From the NCBI RefSeq assembly GCF_014836535.1, contig NZ_JACSQP010000004.1, positions 124,001 through 188,000 of the forward strand: a stretch of 64,000 bases of DNA, given 5' to 3'. This document shows positions 1 to 7,448 of this stretch, one piece after another. The notes under the pieces are model-generated. The model was not told the DNA's origin, ran no database searches, and worked only from the letters and a program-made list of their open reading frames with translations. Position 1 is the stretch's first letter. Each line of letters opens with the position of its first letter. Source of the DNA: Microbacterium pullorum (lineage in GTDB: Bacteria > Actinomycetota > Actinomycetes > Actinomycetales > Microbacteriaceae). Made by a program: the position numbers and the translations under genes.

Positions 1-1
1 C

Positions 2-556
2 GTGGCATCCGCTGTCGCCGAGATCACCGCCGACCTCGGCGCGCCGACGATTCTGGTCAACAACGCCGGGATCATCCGCGACAACCTGCTGTTCAAGATG
101 AGCGAGGACGACTGGGATGCGGTGCTGAGGGTGCACCTGCGCGGCGCGTTCCTCATGACCCAAGCGGTGCAGGCGCACATGGTGGATGCCGGGTGGGGCC
201 GCATCGTGAACCTGTCGTCGACGTCGGCGCTCGGCAACCGCGGGCAGGCGAACTACGCCGCCGCGAAGGCCGGCATGCAGGGCTTCACCAAGACGCTCGC
301 GATCGAGCTGGGGCGGTACGGGGTGACCGCCAACGCGGTGGCCCCCGGGTTCATCCAGACCGACATGACCCGCGCGACGGCGGAGCGCCTGGGGGTGCCG
401 TTCGAGGACTTCGTCGCCGCGATGGCGAAGGAGATCCCGGTGGGGCGCGGAGGGACGCCTGACGACGTCGCGGCGGCGGTGGCGTTCTTCGTGGGCGACG
501 ACGCCGGGTTCATCTCGGGCCAGGTGCTGTACGTCGCGGGAGGGCCGAAGGCATGA
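2..556 (+). CDS. FabG-like short-chain dehydrogenase, 5' end outside the window
   Basis: Only the last 184 residues are visible; roughly 60 N-terminal residues carrying the TGxxxGxG nucleotide-binding turn lie before the window. What remains is a classical SDR: NNAG at visible residues 20-23, catalytic Ser72, Tyr85 and Lys89 (NYAAAK), and a C-terminal substrate-loop/GG region. The family interconverts 3-oxoacyl and 3-hydroxyacyl thioesters with NAD(P)H. Its TGA overlaps the ATG of the MaoC hydratase (ATGA), so the two are probably translated together. That pairing and the thiolase next door favour acyl-CoA breakdown over fatty acid synthesis. This is inference, and the real substrate cannot be read from the sequence. 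Confidence 0.9.
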   Translation: MASAVAEITADLGAPTILVNNAGIIRDNLLFKMSEDDWDAVLRVHLRGAFLMTQAVQAHMVDAGWGRIVNLSSTSALGNRGQANYAAAKAGMQGFTKTLAIELGRYGVTANAVAPGFIQTDMTRATAERLGVPFEDFVAAMAKEIPVGRGGTPDDVAAAVAFFVGDDAGFISGQVLYVAGGPKA

Positions 557-1014
557 GCATCGCGGTGGAGTCGCCGGCGGGGCTTCCCGCTGTCGTGGGC
601 GCGTCGGCGACCGGGGACTGGTTCGAGATCACGCAGGAGCGCATCACGGCGTTCGCCGACGCGACCGAGGATCGGCAGTGGATACACCTGGATGCCGAGC
701 GCGCGGCATCCGGCCCCTTCGGGGGCACGATCGCGCACGGGTACCTGACCCTGTCGCTGCTGCCGCGGCTGACCGAGGGGCTGCTGCAGGTGGGCGGGAC
801 CGCGATGGCGGTGAACTACGGCCTCGACAAGGTGCGGTTCCTGCAGCCGGTGCGCGCGGGGTCGCGCGTGCGGGCGGTGACGGAGCTCGCATCGGCGGAC
901 GAGACGCCCCAGGGGGTGCGGGTGGGGATGCGCACGACCGTCGAGATCGACGGCTCCCCCAAGCCCGCGCTGGTCGCCGAGACGCTGGCGCTCGTCGTCC
1001 CCGCTACCGAGTGA
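553..1014 (+). CDS. MaoC family enoyl-CoA hydratase
   Basis: A 153-residue single hot-dog protein of normal size for MaoC-type (R)-specific enoyl-CoA hydratases, which add water to a 2-enoyl-CoA. The hydratase-2 signature is clear: Asp40 and His45 in DRQWIHLD, followed by GPFGGTIAHGYLTLSLL at 54-70. The Asp/His pair is the catalytic dyad of the family. The ATG overlaps the stop of the preceding SDR by four bases. The last codons and the TGA lie inside the first copy of the 20-bp intergenic repeat (...ACCGAGTGA), so the repeat supplies the stop. With the SDR and the convergent thiolase it supplies the hydration, oxidation and cleavage steps of beta-oxidation. Confidence 0.9.
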   Translation: MSIAVESPAGLPAVVGASATGDWFEITQERITAFADATEDRQWIHLDAERAASGPFGGTIAHGYLTLSLLPRLTEGLLQVGGTAMAVNYGLDKVRFLQPVRAGSRVRAVTELASADETPQGVRVGMRTTVEIDGSPKPALVAETLALVVPATE

Positions 1015-1099
1015 GTATTCGCATCGCCGAGTGAGTATTCGCATCGCCGAGTGAGTATTCGTCGCGAATGCTCACTCGGCACGACGAATGCTCACTCGC
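1007..1099. repeat. 20-bp repeat array, three direct and two inverted copies
   Basis: Three copies of CCGAGTGAGTATTCGCATCG-like units (starting 1007, 1027, 1047) meet two inverted copies (CGAATGCTCACTCGG near 1066 and 1086). The innermost pair can form a 13-bp stem with one mismatch. The array fills the gap between two convergent genes and provides the TGA of both: maoC at 1012-1014 and, on the other strand, the thiolase at 1092-1094. A bidirectional terminator is a plausible role. Related arrays lie near 7.4, 9.1, 10.3, 41.9 and 43.7 kb. Confidence 0.9.
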
Positions 1100-2306
1100 G
1101 GGCGAGCACGAGGGCCATGCCCTGGCCGCCGCCGACGCACATCGTCTCGAGGCCGTAGCGGCCACCGGTCGCGGCGAGTCCGTTGATCAGCGTCGACGTG
1201 ATGCGCGCGCCCGTCATGCCGAACGGATGCCCGACCGCGATCGCCCCGCCGTGCACGTTCAGCCGCGACTCGTCGATGCCGAGCTCGCGCGCCGAGGGGA
1301 TCACCTGCGCGGCGAACGCCTCGTTGATCTCGACCAGATCCATGTCGTCGATCCCGAGGCCCGCGCGCGCCAGCGCCTGCCGCGACGCCTCCACCGGGCC
1401 GAGCCCCATCACCTCGGGAGACAGCCCACTCACCCCGGTGGAGACGATCCGCGCCAGCGGCTGCAACCCGAGCGCCTCTACGACCCGCTCCGACACGATC
1501 ACGACCGCCGCCGCCCCGTCGTTGAGCGGGCAGCAGTTGCCCGCCGTCACGGTGCCGTCGGGGCGGAACACCGGGTCGAGCCCCGCGAGCCCTGCGGCGG
1601 TCACCCCCGGCCGCGGTCCGTCGTCGGTCTGCACCACCGTCCCGTCGTCGAGGGTCACCGGCGTGATGTCGCGCGCCCAGAATCCCGATGCGATCGCCGC
1701 CTCGGCCCGCTGCTGCGAACGCGCGGCGAAGGCATCCTGCTCCTCTCGCGTCACCCCGTGCAGCTGCGCCACGTTCTCGGCGGTCTGCCCCATCGCGATG
1801 TAGGCGTCGGGCAGCCTGCCGTCGGCCCGCGGGTCGCGCCACACCGGAGCACCCGCCTGCGCCCCCGCGGCCGTGCGCGCCGCGGCATCCGCGAACACCG
1901 GATTCACCGCATCCGGCAGGTCGGCGAACCCGTGCGCGTACTGCGAGACCGACTCCACCCCGGCTGAGACGAACACATCGCCCTCGCCCGCCTTGATCGC
2001 GTGGAACGCCATGCGGGTCGTCTGCAGCGACGACGAGCAGTACCGGTTCACGGTCGTGCCCGGCACGGCATCCAACCCGAGCAGCACCGCGACGATGCGC
2101 GCGATGTTCATGCCCTGGCGTCCCGCCGGCTGCCCGGTGCCGACCATCAGGTCGTCGATGCGGCCGGGATCCAGCGCCGGCACCTGCGCGAGCGCCGCGC
2201 GCACCATCTGCGCCACGAGGTCGTCGGGGCGCATGTCGGCCAGCGATCCCTTGCGGGCCCGGCCGATCGGCGAGCGGGCGGTGGCGACGATGTACGCCTC
2301 GCTCAT
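1092..2306 (-). CDS. Thiolase (acetyl-CoA C-acyltransferase)
   Basis: A 404-residue degradative-type thiolase of normal length. Cys90 in NRYCSSSLQ is the acyl-carrying nucleophile, GHP at 359-361 gives His360, and Cys390 in METMCVGGGQG-like context (ETMCVGGGQG) is the second catalytic cysteine. The family cleaves 3-oxoacyl-CoA with CoA, releasing acetyl-CoA. The ATG overlaps the TGA of the upstream acyl-CoA dehydrogenase (ATGA), so the two form a translationally coupled pair. The stop codon is inside the inverted repeat array shared with maoC. Biosynthetic acetoacetyl-CoA formation is possible for the fold, but the neighbours argue for degradation. Confidence 0.92.
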   Translation of the reverse strand: MSEAYIVATARSPIGRARKGSLADMRPDDLVAQMVRAALAQVPALDPGRIDDLMVGTGQPAGRQGMNIARIVAVLLGLDAVPGTTVNRYCSSSLQTTRMAFHAIKAGEGDVFVSAGVESVSQYAHGFADLPDAVNPVFADAAARTAAGAQAGAPVWRDPRADGRLPDAYIAMGQTAENVAQLHGVTREEQDAFAARSQQRAEAAIASGFWARDITPVTLDDGTVVQTDDGPRPGVTAAGLAGLDPVFRPDGTVTAGNCCPLNDGAAAVVIVSERVVEALGLQPLARIVSTGVSGLSPEVMGLGPVEASRQALARAGLGIDDMDLVEINEAFAAQVIPSARELGIDESRLNVHGGAIAVGHPFGMTGARITSTLINGLAATGGRYGLETMCVGGGQGMALVLARE

Positions 2307-3550
2307 GACACGAACGCCTGGATGCCGGTGATCTCGCGGCCGACGATGAGGGTGTTCATGTCGTGCGTGCCCTCGAAGGTGTAGATCGCCTCCGCGTCGC
2401 AGAACGCCCGCGCCGCGCCGTAGTCGAGTGTGATCCCGTTGCCGCCCATCACCTCACGGCAGAGCGCGACGGTCTCGCGCATCCGCGCGGAGACGAACGC
2501 CTTCGCCATCGCGGCCTGCGCGTCGGTCTGCGCGTCGTCGTCCTGCAGCTGCGATACCCGGGTGCACATCGCGAGGCACGCCGTGATGTTCCCGAGCGCC
2601 GTGGCGAGCTTGTGCTGCACCAGCTGGAAAGACCCGATGGGCTTGCCGAACTGCTCGCGCTCGCCGGTGTACCGCACCGCCGCCTCGTACGCGCCGATGC
2701 CGTTGCCCAGCGCCTGCCACGCCACCTCGGCGCGGGTGAGGCGCAGCACGACGGCGACCTCGGTGAACGAGTGGATCCGCTGCAGCCGCAGCGACTCCGG
2801 CACGACCACGCCGGTGAGGGTGATGTCGGCGTTCTCCACCGCGCGCAGCGACTGCTTGCGCTCGATCTTCGTCGCGGCGTACCCGGGGGAGGACGTCGGC
2901 ACGATGAACCCCTTCATCTCGCCGTCGCCGGTGTCGCGCGCCCACACCACCGTGATGTCCGAGAACGCCCCGCTGCCGATCCAGCGCTTCGCGCCGTCGA
3001 TCACCCATTCGTCGGCGCCGTCGGCTCCCACCCGCCGCGTGGCGGTGGTGCGCAGCCCGCGCGCGGTGTCCGATCCCGACAGCGGCTCGGTGAGCGCGAA
3101 CGCGCCCACGATCTCGCCGCGTGCCATCGGCCCGAGCCACCGCTCGCGCTGCTCGTCGGAGCCGCCGACCCAGATCGCATTCATAGCGAGGCCGCTGTGC
3201 ACGCCCAGGAAGGTCGCCGTCGAGGCATCCACTCGCGAGATCTCCAGTGCCACCCACCCGCGGTACAGGGCGCTGTTGTCGTACTGGGCGACCTCGGGGA
3301 TGCCGGCGCCGAGCATGCCCAGCTCGGCGAAGCGGGGGAAGAGGTGCCGGGGGCTCTCCGCGCGTTCCCAGAACTCGTCGGCGCGCGGGGCGACCTCGCG
3401 CTGCAGGAAGTCGCGGATGCGCCCCAGCTGCGCGCGCTCGCCGTCGGTGAGCGCCGCCTGCAGATCGTAGAAGTCGGCATGCAGGCGCGGGGCGGGCGCG
3501 GCGGGCGCGGTGGCTGCGTGGTCTGCGGGGGTGGTGAGGGTGAGCGGCAT
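2303..3550 (-). CDS. Acyl-CoA dehydrogenase, glutaryl-CoA dehydrogenase/ACX4-like
   Basis: A 415-residue FAD flavoprotein that introduces the 2,3 double bond into an acyl-CoA. Visible marks are FALTEPLSGSD (FAD/substrate loop), the KRWIGSG region, a long helical C-terminal domain, and Glu393 in YTFEGTHDMN at the position of the glutaryl-CoA dehydrogenase base. The ending NTLIVGREITGIQAF is typical of the GCDH/ACX4 branch. I chose the ATG at 3550 because GGAGGAGCG lies just upstream; an earlier in-frame start at 3598 has no such site. It is translationally coupled to the thiolase and divergent from a TetR regulator, with a perfect dyad between them. Decarboxylating activity cannot be decided here. 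Confidence 0.9.
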   Translation of the reverse strand: MPLTLTTPADHAATAPAAPAPRLHADFYDLQAALTDGERAQLGRIRDFLQREVAPRADEFWERAESPRHLFPRFAELGMLGAGIPEVAQYDNSALYRGWVALEISRVDASTATFLGVHSGLAMNAIWVGGSDEQRERWLGPMARGEIVGAFALTEPLSGSDTARGLRTTATRRVGADGADEWVIDGAKRWIGSGAFSDITVVWARDTGDGEMKGFIVPTSSPGYAATKIERKQSLRAVENADITLTGVVVPESLRLQRIHSFTEVAVVLRLTRAEVAWQALGNGIGAYEAAVRYTGEREQFGKPIGSFQLVQHKLATALGNITACLAMCTRVSQLQDDDAQTDAQAAMAKAFVSARMRETVALCREVMGGNGITLDYGAARAFCDAEAIYTFEGTHDMNTLIVGREITGIQAFVS

Positions 3551-3590
3551 CGCTCCTCCGATCGTCGGTGATCCGGTGTGACGCCCATCA

Positions 3591-3614
3591 TGCAACATTT
3601 CTCAGGATGTTGCA
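3591..3614. promoter_or_regulatory. 24-bp dyad, likely operator of the divergent TetR regulator
   Basis: TGCAACAT (3591-3598) and ATGTTGCA (3607-3614) form a perfect 8-bp inverted repeat around an 8-base centre. It sits in the only gap between the acyl-CoA dehydrogenase/thiolase pair and the TetR gene, at a size and spacing usual for TetR dimers. Autoregulation plus control of the divergent operon is inferred from position. Confidence 0.65.
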
Positions 3615-3643
3615 TCCGCCTCCCACGGCGATAGAGTTCCGGC

Positions 3644-4285
3644 ATGTCCGCGCCCGCACCCGAGAGCCTCGCCGCCATCGCGACGGTGGGGGTGGATGCC
3701 GCGCCGTCGTGGCTCTCGGAGCGCCTGGCATCCCACCCCGACTCCCGCCGCGCGTTCGACCTCGCCCGGGAGTTGTTCATCGCCGGGCACCGCATCGACA
3801 TGGGCGGGCTGGCCTCGACGCTCGGGGTCGACCGCACGTCGCTGTTCCGCTGGGTGGGCAACCGCGATGCGCTGCTGAGTGAGGTGCTGTGGTCGCTGGC
3901 GGTCCCCACCCTCGTGCAGGCCGACCGCGCCACGGCGGAAAGAACCGGGGCGGACCGTGTCGCCGAACTGCTGACGCACTTCGTCGCCGACCTCAACCGG
4001 GCGCCGTACTTCCGCGAGTTCCTCCGCCGCGAGCCGGCGCGCGCGCTGCGGCTGCTCACGACGAAGGAGAGCGAGATCCAGCGGCGCTACGTCGCCACGG
4101 CCGAGTGGCTCGTGCGCGGCGAACTCGGCGAGCAGCCGCTCGGTGGAGCGATCGACGTGCACAACCTCGCGTACCTGCTCGTGCGCGTGTCGGAATCGTT
4201 CACGTACGCCGACCTCATCGCCGGCGATCAGCCCAGCGCTGCGCGTGCCCGCGCCGCATTCCGCGTGCTGCTGCGCGCCGACTGA
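3644..4285 (+). CDS. TetR family regulator, QsdR-like
   Basis: A 213-residue regulator with an N-terminal helix-turn-helix at about residues 48-75 (MGGLASTLGVDRTSLFRWVG) and an all-helical ligand domain. The DRTSLFRWVGNRDALL recognition segment resembles the QsdR group of TetR proteins, whose founding member controls gamma-lactone/N-acyl-homoserine-lactone catabolism in Rhodococcus. That resemblance is from memory of the family and should be checked. The gene is divergent from the acyl-CoA dehydrogenase/thiolase pair and is followed 15 bases later by a thioesterase gene. The dyad at 3591-3614 is its likely binding site. Confidence 0.85.
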   Translation: MSAPAPESLAAIATVGVDAAPSWLSERLASHPDSRRAFDLARELFIAGHRIDMGGLASTLGVDRTSLFRWVGNRDALLSEVLWSLAVPTLVQADRATAERTGADRVAELLTHFVADLNRAPYFREFLRREPARALRLLTTKESEIQRRYVATAEWLVRGELGEQPLGGAIDVHNLAYLLVRVSESFTYADLIAGDQPSAARARAAFRVLLRAD

Positions 4286-4300
4286 ACCCCTGGAGGACCG

Positions 4301-4714
4301 ATGCCGCACTACGGCGTGCGCCGCCCGTTCGCGACCCGCTGGCGCGACAACGACCAGTACGGGCACCTCAACAACGTCGTCTACTACGAGGCGATGGACA
4401 CCGCCGTCAACGCGTGGATGATCGCCGAGGCGGGCCTGGAGCCTGCGGCATCCCCCGTCATCGCCCTCGTGGTGTCGTCGTCATGCGACTTCCGCGCGTC
4501 GGCGTCGTTCCCCGAGCCGCTCGAAGTGGGCATCGGTGTGGCGCGGCTCGGCACGACGAGCATCACGTGGGCGCTGGGGATCCTGCGCCCCGGCGCGGGG
4601 GAGCCGATCGCCGTCGGCACGTTCGTTCACGTGTTCGTGGATGCCGCGACGCGCCGGCCCGTGTCAGTGCCGGACCGGGTGCGCGCGGCCGTGGCCGCGC
4701 AGCTCTCGGGGTAG
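4301..4714 (+). CDS. 4HBT-type acyl-CoA thioesterase
   Basis: A 137-residue hot-dog thioesterase. The signature RWRDNDQYGHLNNVVYYE (residues 13-30) contains Asp18 at the catalytic position of 4-hydroxybenzoyl-CoA thioesterases, followed by the usual asparagines. It would hydrolyse an acyl-CoA to acid and CoA, perhaps relieving CoA trapping in the surrounding pathway. The start is well supported by CTGGAGGACCG just before the ATG. It probably shares a transcript with the TetR gene 15 bases upstream. Substrate unknown. Confidence 0.88.
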   Translation: MPHYGVRRPFATRWRDNDQYGHLNNVVYYEAMDTAVNAWMIAEAGLEPAASPVIALVVSSSCDFRASASFPEPLEVGIGVARLGTTSITWALGILRPGAGEPIAVGTFVHVFVDAATRRPVSVPDRVRAAVAAQLSG

Positions 4715-4730
4715 CCCGGCGGGGCGGGGC

Positions 4731-5060
4731 CGGCGGGTTGCCCAATACGCGCCCCGAACCCGTTGTGGCGGGGGTTCGTTGCCCGGTACGCGCCCCGAAC
4801 CGGGCTCGGCGGGGCCCGTTGCCCGGTACACGCCCCGAACCCGGGGTGGCGCGGGCTCGTTACCCAGTACGCGCCCCGAGCCGGGGGCCGCGGGCGGTGG
4901 GTTGCCCAGTGCGCGCCCCGAATCGGGGGTGTCGAGGGCTCGTTACCCGGTACGCGCCCCGAACCGGCCGCCGCGGGGCTTCGGTGCCCGGTACGCACCC
5001 CGAACCGGGGGTGGTTGGGGTGTCGGATGCCAGTACGCGCCCCGAATCGCGGCGGGGACC
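4731..5060. repeat. Tandem array of eight 41-bp units
   Basis: Eight copies of a core like CCCGGTACGCGCCCCGAACC recur every 40-42 bases (TACGCGCC near 4746, 4787, 4827, 4868, 4910, 4951, 4992 and 5034). Between the cores lie short GC-rich linkers that are themselves related. The array fills most of the 419-base gap between the thioesterase and kinase genes. No start or ribosome binding site supports a protein here. The same core, inverted, forms the array at 37793-37987. Confidence 0.9.
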
Positions 5061-5066
5061 GGGTGG

Positions 5067-5096
5067 TTGGCGACAAACCGACCAGGCGGTATGCTG
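5067..5096 (+). promoter_or_regulatory. Promoter with TetR-type box ahead of the kinase/ACAD/ligase operon
   Basis: TTGGCG (5067-5072), a 17-base spacer and TATGCT (5090-5095) make a reasonable sigma-70-type promoter. The spacer holds AAACCGACCAGGCGGTATG (5075-5093), which differs by one base from the box at 15233-15251 and matches the palindrome at 18379-18398. A repressor bound here would cover both promoter elements. The first gene starts 39 bases downstream. Confidence 0.6.
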
Positions 5097-5133
5097 ATTC
5101 GGCGACGCGATGCGGCGCGGAGAGGGGTCGACG

Positions 5134-6162
5134 ATGACCGACGTGCCGGGGCTCGATGTGCAGCGGCTGACCGACTGGCTGGCGGCCTCACACCCCGACC
5201 TCGCCGACGGCGACCTCACGGCCACTGTCATCGCGGGTGGCCGCAGCAACCTCACCTACGCGATCGACGGCGCGCGCCGCCCGCTCGTGCTGCGGCGCCC
5301 GCCGCTGGGCCACGTGCTCGCCAGCGCCCACGACATGCGCCGCGAGCACCGGGTGATCTCGGCGCTGGCATCCACGCCGGTGCCGGTCCCCGTCGCTGTC
5401 GATGTGGTCGACGACACCGGTGGCGCGATCACCGGCACCACGTTCTTCCTCATGGAGCGCGCCCCCGGCCGGGTGCTGGCGAGTCCCGCGCACAACGCCG
5501 GGTATGACCCTGCGGGCCTCGCCCGGCTGAGCACCGACCTGGTGCGCACCCTCGCCGACCTGCACGGCGTGGAGCCGGCATCGGTGGGGCTGACGGACTT
5601 CGGCCGCGCCGATGGGTACCTCCAGCGGCAGCTGTCGACGTGGCACCGGCAGCTGGCCGCCTCGCGTTCGCGTGAGACCCCGACGCTCGACGCCCTACAG
5701 GAACGACTGGGCGCGGGGATGCCACGCACCCGCCGGTCGGGCATCGTGCACGGCGACTACCGCCTCGACAACGCCCTCGTCGACGGGCCGGAGCCGCGCC
5801 TGTCGGCCGTGCTGGACTGGGAGATGGCGACGCTGGGCGACCCGCTCGTGGACCTCGGCATCTTCGCGCTGTACTGGGACATCGCCGCCCTTCCCGCCGC
5901 GTTCGGCGGAGCGATCCCGAGCGCCGTCGACCCGGCCGCCGGCTACCCCCGCTTCGACGAGCTCGCCGAAGTGTACGCCCGGCACGCGGGAACCGACCTG
6001 CCCGACCTCGGCTGGTACCGCGCCTTCGCGGCGTACAAGCTCGCGGTGATCCTGGAGGGAATCCATTTCCGGTTCCGCGCCGGCGACACCGTCGGCGAGG
6101 GATTCGAGGGCATGGGCGCCCTGGTGGAACCGCTCGCCCACCAAGGTCTGGAGGCCCTCTGA
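5134..6162 (+). CDS. APH-family kinase, LvaA/ACAD10-11 N-terminal-domain-like
   Basis: A 342-residue phosphotransferase with the aminoglycoside-phosphotransferase fold. The Brenner loop is intact: His206-Gly-Asp208 with Asn213 (HGDYRLDN), and the metal-binding DWE at 228-230 in VLDWEMATLGDPLVDLG. In animal ACAD10/ACAD11 and in Pseudomonas LvaA this domain phosphorylates the 4-hydroxyl of 4-hydroxyacyl-CoA rather than an antibiotic. I chose the ATG at 5134 because GGAGAGGGG precedes it; the one at 5110 lacks a site. The stop overlaps the start of an ACAD11-like dehydrogenase (TGATG), the natural partner. A phosphotransferase acting on another hydroxyacyl-CoA remains possible; drug resistance is unlikely. 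Confidence 0.88.
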   Translation: MTDVPGLDVQRLTDWLAASHPDLADGDLTATVIAGGRSNLTYAIDGARRPLVLRRPPLGHVLASAHDMRREHRVISALASTPVPVPVAVDVVDDTGGAITGTTFFLMERAPGRVLASPAHNAGYDPAGLARLSTDLVRTLADLHGVEPASVGLTDFGRADGYLQRQLSTWHRQLAASRSRETPTLDALQERLGAGMPRTRRSGIVHGDYRLDNALVDGPEPRLSAVLDWEMATLGDPLVDLGIFALYWDIAALPAAFGGAIPSAVDPAAGYPRFDELAEVYARHAGTDLPDLGWYRAFAAYKLAVILEGIHFRFRAGDTVGEGFEGMGALVEPLAHQGLEAL

Positions 6163-7388
6163 TGCATTTCGCCCACGATGACACCACCCGCGAACTCGCC
6201 GAACGGGCGCGCACGTTCGTCGACGACACCGTGATTCCTACGGAGCCGGTGCTGCAGGAACAGCTCGATGCCACGCCCGACCAGTGGGGCTTCCGACCGA
6301 TCGTGACCCAGCTGCGCGAACGCGCCCGCGCGGCGGGGCTGTGGAACCTGTTCCTCCCCGGCGAGCACGGGGCGGGGCTGACGAACCTGCAGTACGCCCC
6401 CATCGCCGAGGTCACCGGCTGGAGCCCTCGGCTCGCGCCGGTCGCGTTCAACTGCGCCGCCCCCGACACCGGCAACATGGAGGTGCTGCACGACTTCGGC
6501 ACACCCGCCCAGCAGAAGCAGTGGCTCGAGCCGCTGTTGGCCGCGCACATCCGCTCGGCGTTCTGCATGACCGAGCCCGACGTCGCCTCGAGCGATGCGA
6601 CGAACATCGGCACCCGCATCCGCCGCGACGGCGACCACTACGTGGTCAGCGGGCGCAAGTGGTGGTCGACGGGCGCGATGAACCCGGATGCCGCGATCTT
6701 CATCGTCATGGGCAAGACCGATCCCGATGCCGTGCGGCACCGGCAGCAGTCGATGATCCTCGTGCCACGCGACGCCCCCGGCGTGCGGGTCGTGCGGGCG
6801 CTCACGGTGTTCGGCTACGACGACCGTGACCACGGCGGGCACGCCGAGGTGGCGTTCGACGACGTGCGGGTGCCGGCTGCGAACCTCATCGCCGGGGAGG
6901 GCGACGGCTTCGCCATCGCGCAGGCACGCCTCGGGCCCGGTCGCATCCACCACTGCATGCGGGCGCTCGGCATGGGCGAGCGGGCGCTGGCGCTCATGAC
7001 GGACCGCGCGAACGCGCGCGTCGCGTTCGGGCGCACCCTGGGGGAGCAGGGGGTGATCCGCGAGTGGGTCGCCGAGGCGCGCATCGAGCTGGAGTCGCTG
7101 CGGCTGCTCGTGCTCAAGACCGCGTGGCTCATGGACACCGTCGGCAACCGCAAGGCGATGACCGAGATCCAGGCGATCAAGATCGCCGTGCCGCGCGCCG
7201 TGCAGCGGATCCTCGATCGGGCGATCCAGGTCTTCGGCGCGGCAGGGGTGTCGCAGGACACCCCGCTGGCCGAGCTGTTCGCCGGCGTCCGGACCCTCCG
7301 CATCGCCGACGGCCCCGACGAAGTGCACCTCGCGAGCCTCGGCCGCGCCCAGTTGCGCTCCCGAGTGAGTATTCGCGCCGCCGAGTGA
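6162..7388 (+). CDS. ACAD11-like acyl-CoA dehydrogenase
   Basis: A 408-residue acyl-CoA dehydrogenase of the ACAD10/ACAD11 branch. Diagnostic stretches are ASSDATNIGTRI, GRKWWSTGA, GPGRIHHCMRALG and IADGPDEVH (383-389), which follow the mammalian ACAD11 dehydrogenase domain closely. In that system the enzyme acts on the 4-phosphoacyl-CoA made by the kinase half and eliminates phosphate, ending in a 2-enoyl-CoA. Here the two halves are separate genes overlapping by one base. The C-terminal residues SRVSIRAAE and the TGA are encoded by the 20-bp repeat array, so the natural C-terminus has apparently been replaced or extended. The next gene is the acyl-CoA ligase. Confidence 0.92.
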   Translation: MHFAHDDTTRELAERARTFVDDTVIPTEPVLQEQLDATPDQWGFRPIVTQLRERARAAGLWNLFLPGEHGAGLTNLQYAPIAEVTGWSPRLAPVAFNCAAPDTGNMEVLHDFGTPAQQKQWLEPLLAAHIRSAFCMTEPDVASSDATNIGTRIRRDGDHYVVSGRKWWSTGAMNPDAAIFIVMGKTDPDAVRHRQQSMILVPRDAPGVRVVRALTVFGYDDRDHGGHAEVAFDDVRVPAANLIAGEGDGFAIAQARLGPGRIHHCMRALGMGERALALMTDRANARVAFGRTLGEQGVIREWVAEARIELESLRLLVLKTAWLMDTVGNRKAMTEIQAIKIAVPRAVQRILDRAIQVFGAAGVSQDTPLAELFAGVRTLRIADGPDEVHLASLGRAQLRSRVSIRAAE

Positions 7389-7415
7389 GTATTCGCGCCG
7401 CCGAGTGAGTACTCG
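7361..7415. repeat. 20-bp repeat array, three direct copies
   Basis: Three head-to-tail copies of CCGAGTGAGTATTCGCGCCG begin at 7361, 7381 and 7401; the last is cut and has ACTCG. The first unit is read as coding sequence (RVSIRAA) by the ACAD11-like gene, and the second supplies its TGA at 7386-7388. It lies between two genes on the same strand, so it is not restricted to convergent gene ends. Confidence 0.9.
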
Positions 7416-7448
7416 ACAGAAGTTCCGTTCAACGACGAAAGGACCATC

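Noticed and set aside
4731..5060. CRISPR-like regular spacing of repeats
   Set aside because: The sequences between the cores are related GC-rich linkers and not unique spacers, there are no cas genes, and the same unit occurs in a second array with nearly identical linkers.
4536..5507. Open frames through the 41-bp array that read as repetitive peptides (for example RYAPRTG repeats)
   Set aside because: They arise because the period and GC content keep several frames open on both strands; there is no ribosome binding site and frames run into neighbouring genes.
5134..6162. Aminoglycoside resistance gene
   Set aside because: The fold is shared, but gene overlap with an ACAD11-like dehydrogenase and an acyl-CoA ligase points to acyl-CoA metabolism.
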